The translations under genes were made by a program, and so were the position numbers. From Diphasiastrum complanatum (taxonomy: Eukaryota > Streptophyta > Lycopodiopsida > Lycopodiales > Lycopodiaceae): DNA of 64,000 nucleotides. The stretch covers positions 25,745,285 to 25,809,284 of the forward strand of contig CM055104.1 of the NCBI GenBank assembly GCA_029204225.1. Direction: 5' to 3'. The notes below the pieces were generated by a model. It was not told the DNA's origin. It was given only the letters and a program-made list of their open reading frames with translations, and did no database searches. Shown one piece after another: positions 56,684 through 64,000 of this stretch (position 1 is its first letter; every line of letters begins with the position of its first letter).

Positions 56684-57061
56684 ATGGCGGGTTGCATTCA
56701 AAGGCCTGCGCCTTCTGCGCTTTTTGCCTGCTCCTCTTCGCAGCCACACAAAACCTACACACCACTGCTTCATTCACCTCTCATTGCATTTGAGCAGAAG
56801 AAGTGGAGTTGTGGCGGAGGAGCATCACAGAAGAGCTCTTGTACTTCAACGCCACTTTTGGTCGCAAACATTGCGCGAAGCAGCAGCAGCTCGGGATTGG
56901 AAACCCATACAAATTCTGTAACCACGGCTGCTGCTGCTGCTGCTGATGAAAGCAACCAAGATAACCGCCCGACTATTAGCAATGTGGTGAAAGTCAGGCA
57001 TGCAGATCTCCTGGTACTCAGAATTGCTTTTCTAATGGCATATCATCTTCATGTCCTATAG
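56684..57061 (+). CDS. Probable plastid-targeted protein, first exon
   Basis: ATG at 56684 in good context (gctATGGCGG) opens a frame whose first ~80 residues are rich in Ser, Ala, Pro and Thr with few acidic residues, as in chloroplast transit peptides. A poly-Ala tract encoded by GCT repeats and then DESNQDNRPTISNVVK follow. This last part looks like the start of a mature protein. The frame ends at 57061, but the real exon probably ends earlier, at a donor near 56983 (GTG|GTGAAAGT) or 57018 (CTG|GTACTC). Downstream exons are not in view; Gypsy elements start at 57608, so they probably lie in the first intron. The family is not recognisable from this exon. Confidence 0.55.
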   Translation: MAGCIQRPAPSALFACSSSQPHKTYTPLLHSPLIAFEQKKWSCGGGASQKSSCTSTPLLVANIARSSSSSGLETHTNSVTTAAAAAADESNQDNRPTISNVVKVRHADLLVLRIAFLMAYHLHVL

Positions 57062-57607
57062 TTTAATGCAGACCCGTCTTGAGAAAAGTTTCGATTTCCT
57101 AAGGAAAACCAGTGGAGCCTCTTTTTTTCTCTTTTCAAATTGAGTATCAATAGCAAAATGCATTGTATTTTGAAATACAAAGGTGCAGAGTCTGACATCA
57201 CTTTGATGGGTAAAGAGCCTCGTGTGTGTTTTAGTGAAAGAAAACTAGACTTTGATGATTGGCCCTTATTGATCTAATGGAACAATGGTATGACAGGGAT
57301 CTAATTGGGCCAATCAGATTGTGGCCCTTCATTTAGCAATTGCTAGCCAAGTTTGAAAGGGGGGTGGGTCCATTGCCCATCAACTCACTTGCTAAGGCTC
57401 AACAAATGGGCGGCAAGTGAAAGGTCCAAGCAAAGGGACTTGCTGCTCCTCTGCAACAGCCCTTAACTAGGACAAGGACGGGCTTGAGTGTTTGTGTTTT
57501 AGCCTTGCCTTTGGTACATTGCATAGATGCGATATAGACTGTTTTATTTTAATTCCAGCTAAATACAAGTGGCTCTTTCAAGTTGGAAAGTTCATGAATT
57601 GGCAATC
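57062..57607. other. Probable intron sequence, no gene seen
   Basis: No domain-bearing frame. It separates the plastid-type exon from the Gypsy LTR at 57608. Confidence 0.5.
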
Positions 57608-58706
57608 TGTTGTAAAGCTACCTTTACAATCTTTACTTCCGGCGCCATCGGCGCCAGCTATGTCCCCGGCGCCACTGTGACCAGAATCCAGCCGGCGTCA
57701 AGTTCTTATGGCTGAAAATCTTTGATCGGTTCTAGCGGAGTCCAGAGAGCTCAGATCGATGTGCAATCACCTCACACGATCTAGGCATGATTAAAGGAAG
57801 CCTGGGGATCAATAAAATCTAGAGAGAGAAAATGACTTTCTAGAAAGAGAAAATCCTAGAGAGAGAAAAACGTGCTTTACCAGCTTGGGTAGAGTGCTTG
57901 GTATGAGGGGGGGGTGCCGAATCACACCAATACTATAGGGGAGTGCGAGTTGCGACTCAGGGCGAGCTCCAACCAAGTCTCAGCCTCCCTTGCTGGAATG
58001 TTGTCATGGCTCTCGCCTTGGCATGCTAGCGCCCCAGAGACTAGGGTCGGTCACACACTTGAAATGTAACCTTCTCAGATTTATCAAGAAAGTGGGATTT
58101 TCCTCAAACTGACTCTGATTACCTTCTGGGTTTTAGTGTTCGGTAAAAGCGCCAGTTGTGAGGCTGCTTCCAAATTTTTAAGTTGGCACATAGCTGAGGG
58201 TCGTATCCCGGGATGCCAGTGCTATGCCGTCGGGACCATTCGGTCCGTGGCACTAGCGGTATGCTGTCGGGACCATTTGGTCCAGGAACTGGTTGTTTCC
58301 ATATCTGTTGCGGCTTGTGGTTCTGAGTGTTCCTTGCATAAACGTGAATGGGTTAAGCTCTTGGGGAACGGGCTCTAACCTGTCGGCTGAGTTTGATGGC
58401 TTGCTTGGGTGGAAGTTACCTGTTTATGGCTGTCCAGTCTGGCGTGGCGCCAGGTTGGCTTCCAGCGCTCGTGACGAAGCTTTCAGTTGGTTAAGTCTGA
58501 TGTAAGTCAGACCGCTTGCTTGGAATGGATGTTACTCGTTTGTAACGAAGCTTCGAGTTGGTTAAGTTTGATGTATGTCGGGCGGCTTGCTTGGAGGGAA
58601 GTCACCCACATCGGGACCCCCGATCTGGAATGGCGCCAGGTTGGATCTCAATGTTGGTTTTCGGAACTTCAAGTTGGTTAAGTCTGATCGTTGTTGGCGA
58701 GTTGAA
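57608..58706 (+). repeat. Gypsy LTR 1 (3' end missing)
   Basis: It begins TGTTGTAAAGCTACC and runs parallel to LTR 2 up to ttgttggcgagttg, where they diverge. It therefore lacks the last ~100 bases of the LTR. GC-rich GGCGCC blocks near its start vary in number between the copies. The LTR start and several blocks (cgtgctttaccag, actataggggga) are shared with the LTRs at 1522 and 5853. Confidence 0.85.
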
Positions 58707-60295
58707 CAAAGAGGACTACAGAATCTGTGGGGAGGATTTGCAGTTCAAGTACTCGCATGTGAACGGCAACGAAACGACTCAATGTTTGCAAAGGATGGAT
58801 GGCTAGCCTGTTTCTTGGGTTAGTTTCATTTGCGACAACGCCCACCAAACGCAAGCAGAAAGTCAAAAAGTTGGAAAGGGCAATTTCAGGGGAGATCTTC
58901 TATGGAGCAGTTGGTCTTCATTTTGGGACGGCCACCTTCGGAACTGAAACTCACTGAGCATGGGTGATATCCAGTATCAGTTGGGTTTTTCCTCAAAGGG
59001 GAAAGACTAAGATCTTCTTCAGAGATTGGCAACAAGTTGGATCGAGCCATAATCCTACCAGATGGGAAGCAAAGTGTTGGAAAGGCTTTTTGTCCGAAGA
59101 ACTCTACTCTAAGTCCGATCAGCTGATTTTATAAGTGGAGGGAACTATCACACACACCTCTCCCTTGGGGCAAATTTTGAATGAAAGTTGATCAAAATGG
59201 GGGCAAATTCAAGGTGACCTAGCCATACAGATTGGCGAACTTTGGACCTAATAAGTTGACAAGTTTTTGTTGTGGAAAGGAAAGTTTGTTATAGGCTTTC
59301 TCTGGACCAGCAATGATGAGGAAACATATGAGTACGCTGGCTTGTGTTACGTGTAAGGCAGCTGATCAATGAAGGAACTGTGAAAGTTGAGTCTTGCATG
59401 AGAGACTTGGTATTTCGAACGGACGTTAAGGGACAGTTCGCGTTGAGATCGGACTAGTGCAAACTCTGGGTGCATGTGTCTGATTCAAAGAGAGCTACTT
59501 GAAGCCAAGCTCGATGTACACTTCTTGTTTTGACTGTGAGGCAACTGACCAGTGATGGAATTGTGAAAGTCAAGTTTTGCGTGACGGACATGGTGCTTCA
59601 AACAAACGCGAAGAGATAGTTCGGATGCGGATCAAACTGGTGCGACCCTTTGGCTTTCCACGAGGTCAATGATTACATTTGGGCTAATTCAAAGAGCTAC
59701 TTCAAGCTAAGTGAGAGGTGCATTGCGGAGTACTCAATCTTTGCCTACCTTAAAGAGCCAAGATGGAAAAGTATCAAGATCAGGCTGGGACAAGGAGAGA
59801 AATCAAGGTGCAGAAGCAACAAGGCACGGAGTGGACCTTAAAGTGGGCAATCAAACGATAAATCCTTTGGCTCAGGGAGCCCTGATACCTGTGCGGAATT
59901 GAACAAATCTGGAGCTCAAGGAGCTCAACACAAAAGTGCATCAAGGACAAATCAGGAGCTCAAAGGAGTTCCAAAGTCGAAAGTCAGAAGCGACAGGGGC
60001 GAACATTTCAAAGAAAGGCCTCTGTCACCAGTTAATAAGGTTTTTGGGTTTTACGAAAGCGATATCAAATCTACGCTTTTCCTAGACAAAGATATATTTT
60101 CAAGTTATGTAATCTTTCAGTACAAAGAGCTGAGCCTCCGACTTGTGGTGTGCCAGTTTCAATGTTAATAAAAAGTGGCCAGTAAATTGAGTACTGTGCC
60201 AAGTAGCTTAAATGTATAGTTATTTTAATTGGGAGACACCTTTACTTTAATTTGACATCTGATGAGGACATCAGATTTTATAAAGATGGGGTGGA
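58707..60295 (+). other. Interior between two Gypsy LTRs, non-coding, with internal repeats
   Basis: No gag or pol motif and no frame over 90 codons. Two related segments of about 190-210 bases lie in tandem at about 59340-59520 and 59525-59700: each has ggca(g/a)ctgatcaatga-like, aactgtgaaagttgag-like and attcaaagag(ag)ctactt-like blocks. The end has ctgatgaggacatcag and a purine tract (aaagatggggtgga) before LTR 2. This matches the end of the element at 5853. Confidence 0.7.
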
Positions 60296-61503
60296 TGTTG
60301 TAAAGCTACCTTTACAAGCTTTACTTCCGGCGCTAGCTATGTCCCCGGCGCCAGCAGCGCCCCTGCTGCTCCCGGCGCCACTGTGACCAGAATCTAGCCG
60401 GCGTCAAGTTCTTATGGCTGAAAATCTTTGATCGGTTCTAGCGGAGTCCAGAGAGCTCAGATCGATGTGCAATCACCTCACACGATCTAGGCATGATTAA
60501 AGGAAGCCTGGGGATCAAGAAAATCTAGAGAGAGAAAATGACTTTCTAGAAAGAGAAAATCCTAGAGAGAGAAAAACGTGCTTTATCAGCTTGGGTAGAG
60601 TGCTTGGTATGAGGGGGGGTGCCGAATCACACCAATACTATAGGGGAGTGCGGGTTGCGACTCAGGGCGAGCTCCAACCAAGTCTCAGCCTCCCTTGCTG
60701 GAATGTTGTCATGGCTCTCGCCTTGGCATGCTAGCGCCTTGGAGACTAGGGTCGGTCACACACTTGAAATGTAACTTTCTCAGATTTATCAATAAAGTGG
60801 GATTTTCCTCAAACTGACTCTGATTACCTTTTGGGTTTCAGTGTTCGGTAAAAGCGCCAGTTGTAAGGCCGCTTCCAAATTTTTAAGTTGGCACATAGCT
60901 GAGGGTCGTATCCCGGGACGCCAGCGGTATGCCGTCGGGACCATTCGGTCTGTGGCGCCAGCGGTATGCTATTGGGACCATTTGGTCCAGGAACTGGTTG
61001 TTTCCATATCTGTCGCGGCTTGTGGTTCTGAGTGTTCCTTGCATGAACGTGAATGGGTTAAGCTCTTGGGGAATGGGCTCTAACCTGTCGGCTGAGTTGG
61101 ATGGCTTGCTTGGGTGGAAGTTACCTGTTTATGGCTGTCCAGTCTGGCGTGGCGCCAGGTTGGCTTCCAGCGCTCGTGACGAAGCTTTCAGTTGGTTAAG
61201 TCCGATGTAAGTCAGACCGCTTGCTTGGAATGGATGTTACTCGTTTGTAACGAAGCTTCGAGTTGGTTAAGTTTGATGTATGTCGGGCGGCTTGCTTGGA
61301 GGGAAGTCACCCACGTCGGGACCCCCGATCTAGCATGGCGCCAGGTTGGATCTCAATGTTGGTTTTCGGAACTTCAAGTTGGTTAAGTCTGATCGTTGTT
61401 GGCGAGTTGGCTGCTTGTATGTCAAGTGGGTTTGGATGGCAAGAGTTGAAGGCTGGGAAGCTAAGTCGTGGTTCCCGGCTCCCTTTGGGATGCCTGCGCT
61501 ACA
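60296..61503 (+). repeat. Gypsy LTR 2
   Basis: It starts TGTTGTAAAGCTACC and probably ends TGCGCTACA near 61503. That end resembles the GGCGCAACA end of the LTR at 2438. It is 1208 bases. No primer-binding site follows; the pol frame begins within 110 bases, so leader, gag and protease are missing between them. Confidence 0.75.
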
Positions 61504-61603
61504 CAATCCAACACTTTGTTTCCTTACTTCTGAAACTTTTTCAAGAAATACAAGTTTATCTTTTCCATATCCAAAGAAATGTGTTTCTTCTGTTGAGAGA
61601 AAA

Positions 61604-62980
61604 GAGAGAGATGTGAATTTGCAAACTATTTTAAATGATTTTAAAGACGTCTTTCCTAGCGATTTACCATCCGGGTTACCCCCAAGAAGAGAGGTAGATC
61701 ATCCCATAGAACTAATACCCAAGACTAAACCTGTTAGTAAGCCTCCTTATAGGTTGAGCCATGCGGAACACCTAGAGGTAGAGCGGTAGCTGCAAGAGTA
61801 TTTAGCTAAAGGGTTTATACGCCCCAGTAAGTCACCATGGGCTGCGCCCATTTTCTTGGTTAAGAAAAAAGATGGGTCCATGCGTATGTGCATAGACTAT
61901 AGGGCCTTAAATGAACTCACAATTAAGGATAAGTATCCTTTGCCTAGGATTATTGATCAACTCAAGGGGGCAAAGTATTTTACTAAGATCGATTTCAGGT
62001 CTGGATATCATTAGGTACGTATTAAAGAAGATGACGTTCCGTTAACGGCTTTTCGTTCACGGAATGGTCATTACGAATTTTTGGTTCTCCCCTTTCGATT
62101 AACCAATGCCCTAGCAACATTTATGAGGTTGATGAACAACGTGTTCAGACATCTTTTGGGCAAGTTCGTATTAATCTACCTTGATGATATCCTGGTCTTT
62201 AGTCGTACTAAAGAAGAGCATTTTGAACACTTACGCCAAGTGTTCCAGAACCTGAGAGAAAATTCCTTGTTTGAAAAGGAATCAAAATGTGAGTTCTTCA
62301 AGGAAGAGATTCACTACCTCGGACACATTATCTCCGCTGAGGGGATCGGGATGGATCCTGAAAAGGTAGCCGCAATTATGCGGTGGCCAGCACCAACTTT
62401 GTTGGAAGAGCTGCAGATCTTCCTCGGATTGGCGGGTTTTTACAGGAGGTTTATCCATCAGTATGCCCTCTTGACTGCTCTTTTGACAGACCTGCTCAAG
62501 AGTAAGGGCAAATACTTTAGTTGGGGGCCTAAACAACAAGCGAGCTTTGAAAATCTAAAGGCTGCGATTGCAACTGCTCCTGTCTTAAGTTTAGTGGATC
62601 CAAATGAAGCATTCATAGTAGAGACCGATGCCAGTGAACAGGCAATCGGTGTTGTTCTTACTCAACACGACCGTCCAGTCGCGTTTGAGAGTAAGAAACT
62701 GGATAAACACCAGTTGTATTATTCCACTTATGAGAAGGAGTTGTTCGCAATAGTCTATGCTCTTAAGAAATGGAAGCACTACCTCTATGGAGCTAAGTTT
62801 GAGATCGTGTTTGATCAAGAAAGTATCAAGTGGCTTTCCTCCCAAAGTGACTTGAAAGGAAGAAAAGCTCGCTGGGCCGAACTGCTCCAGGAGTTTGACT
62901 ATCAACTAAGGTACAAGAAAGGGCGCTAGAATGTGGTAGTAGATGCCCTGAGTCGAATGCCCATGGTAAGCGCGCTAAGT
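61604..62980 (+). pseudogene. Gypsy reverse transcriptase and RNase H
   Basis: This copies element RNA into DNA. Visible in order: DVFPSDLPSGLPPRREVDH, then [20 protein letters not shown] and [19 protein letters not shown], the RT fingers and palm. The YLDDILVFS catalytic box is near 62180. LGHIISAEGIGMDPEKV and LGLAGFYRRFI follow, then RNase H (VETDASEQAIGVVLTQ, KKLDKHQLYYSTYEKELFAIV, WAELLQEFDYQLRYKKGR). The frame is almost continuous. The three TAG codons (61788, after SGYH near 62011, after KKGR near 62928) all replace an expected Gln. The primary structure is otherwise complete, so decay is recent. Confidence 0.9.
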
Positions 62981-64000
62981 TTTACGGCATTCAGGAGTGA
63001 ATTCTTGGAATCACTCAGAGGAAAGTGTGTTAGTGATTCTCACTACGCACCTGTGTGGCAGGCTATTGAGCAAAGGAATTCCACAGCCACACCAGGGCCA
63101 TCGGAAGGTGTTGCAGTTGCGTCGGGACGGACGCGCCACCTGATGATGTTGTGGAAACATTCGGAGTGGATGTGCCATTAGCTGGTGTTGCGGATGCTCG
63201 ATGGAAGAATTTCTACATTGAGGACGGGTACCTCCTTCATAAAGGGAGAGTATGTGTACCCAAGGACGGTGACTTTAGGCGCCAAATTCTTGAGGAAAGT
63301 CACGACTGTCCTAGTGCAGGGCATCCCGGGATAAAGAGGACCTATGCTCTTGCAAAGAATAAGTTTTCTTGGCCTAGTATGCAGAAAGACGTACAAGAGT
63401 ACGTGTTAAGGTGCACCACATGCCAGGCCATAAAGGCTGAACGTCTCAAGGTAGGCGGGCTCCTCCAGCCACACGAGATACCCGGTGGTAGATGGGAGAG
63501 TATCAGCATGGATTTTATAGTGGGGTTACCGAGAACGAGTAAAGGCCATGACTCGATCTGGGTAGTTGTAGACCGATTGACCAAGATGGTGCAGTTTGTA
63601 CCGACCAAGAAAACTGTTACAGCTCCAGAAGTCCCCAAGCTTTTTGTAGAAAACATCTATAAGCTATATGGACTTCCCGCTAATATAATTAGCGATCGAG
63701 ATTCAAAGTTTACAGGTAACTTTTGAAGAGCGTTGTTTAACAAGTTAGAAACTAAGTTGTCTATGAGCTCCACTGATCATCCCGAAACGGATGGTCAAAC
63801 GGAAAGGGTCAATCAGGTTCTAGATGATATGCTACGAGCATATGTTAGTAAAAAGCAAACCAATTGGGAAGAATATCTTCCGCTTTTGGAATTTGCTTAT
63901 AATAGCACTAAAGATACCACTACAGGGTATAGTCCATTCATGCTAATGTATGGATTTCAGCCTAGAGCCCCTATGGCCATAGGACTTAGGAAGGAAAAAG
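62981..64000 (+). pseudogene. Gypsy integrase, continuing beyond the window
   Basis: This would insert the element DNA into the chromosome. The linker has a frameshift near 63150. The zinc-binding N-terminus follows (HDCPSAGHPGIKRTY and CTTCQ, an HHCC module), then the DDE core: SMDFIVGLPRTSKGHDSIWV (first Asp), IISDRDSKFTGNF (second Asp), DGQTERVNQ (Glu). All three catalytic residues are present. A TGA at about 63724 replaces an expected Trp right after [20 protein letters not shown] marks the end of the core. The C-terminal part and the 3' LTR lie outside the window. Confidence 0.9.

Overview
The window looks like nuclear DNA of a vascular land plant with a large, repeat-rich genome. A fern is my best guess. 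The basis is a FLORICAULA/LEAFY (LFY) gene that resembles those of non-flowering plants, very long introns, many LTR retrotransposons and unusually long AG/CT/GT microsatellites. There is no sign of bacterial or organellar DNA. The clade is an inference; a gymnosperm or another seed-free plant is not excluded.

The main gene is LFY on the + strand, split over three exons: about 19143-19568, 32913-33298 and 33794-34117. Splice phases match and the joined product is about 378 residues. It keeps the N-terminal oligomerisation domain, a basic cluster and the complete C-terminal DNA-binding domain. Intron 1 is 13.3 kb and is filled with transposable elements: a gag-bearing LTR element with most of its coding region missing, a Gypsy LTR with TCTCGACCGA-type repeats, a non-LTR (LINE) reverse transcriptase, and a Copia pol next to a partly matching LTR. 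No ATG lies in frame at the expected start of exon 1.

Layout: 1-1521 has no clear gene. 1522-6772 is a complete LTR element with TTAAA target duplications that carries gag and protease but no reverse transcriptase or integrase. 6773-12600 holds microsatellites, a SET-domain-like fragment and Copia remnants. 12615-15118 (- strand) is a decayed gene of unrecognised type with its own TATA box. 15628-16248 is a kinase-like pseudogene. 16249-19142 contains microsatellites and the likely LFY upstream region. 19143-34117 is LFY. 34118-37430 is LFY downstream DNA, a Copia-type LTR and a pre-integrase fragment. 37434-44090 is a decayed Gypsy element. 44690-45519 is a Copia gag remnant and 46150-46640 a hierarchical CTCGACCGAGTC-type repeat. 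48049-49407 (- strand) is an intact 452-codon gene starting MGSCVSK, with a TATA box near 50090. 51396-54996 is a large inverted duplication (arms about 1.2-1.35 kb) around Copia LTR/gag sequence. 56045-56282 is a short Copia-type LTR. 56684 onward (+) is the first exon of a probable plastid-targeted protein, with a possible divergent gene opposite. 57608-64000 is a Gypsy complex (LTR, internal, LTR, pol) that runs off the end of the window.

Only LFY, the MGSCVSK gene and the plastid-type exon look like ordinary host genes. Most of the rest is transposon sequence in different states of decay. Nearly all premature stops in the Gypsy pol regions sit where Gln or Trp is expected, which suggests C-to-T decay of methylated copies. 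The gag-protease element and the pol-bearing element at the right end have related LTRs and may be a non-autonomous/autonomous pair.
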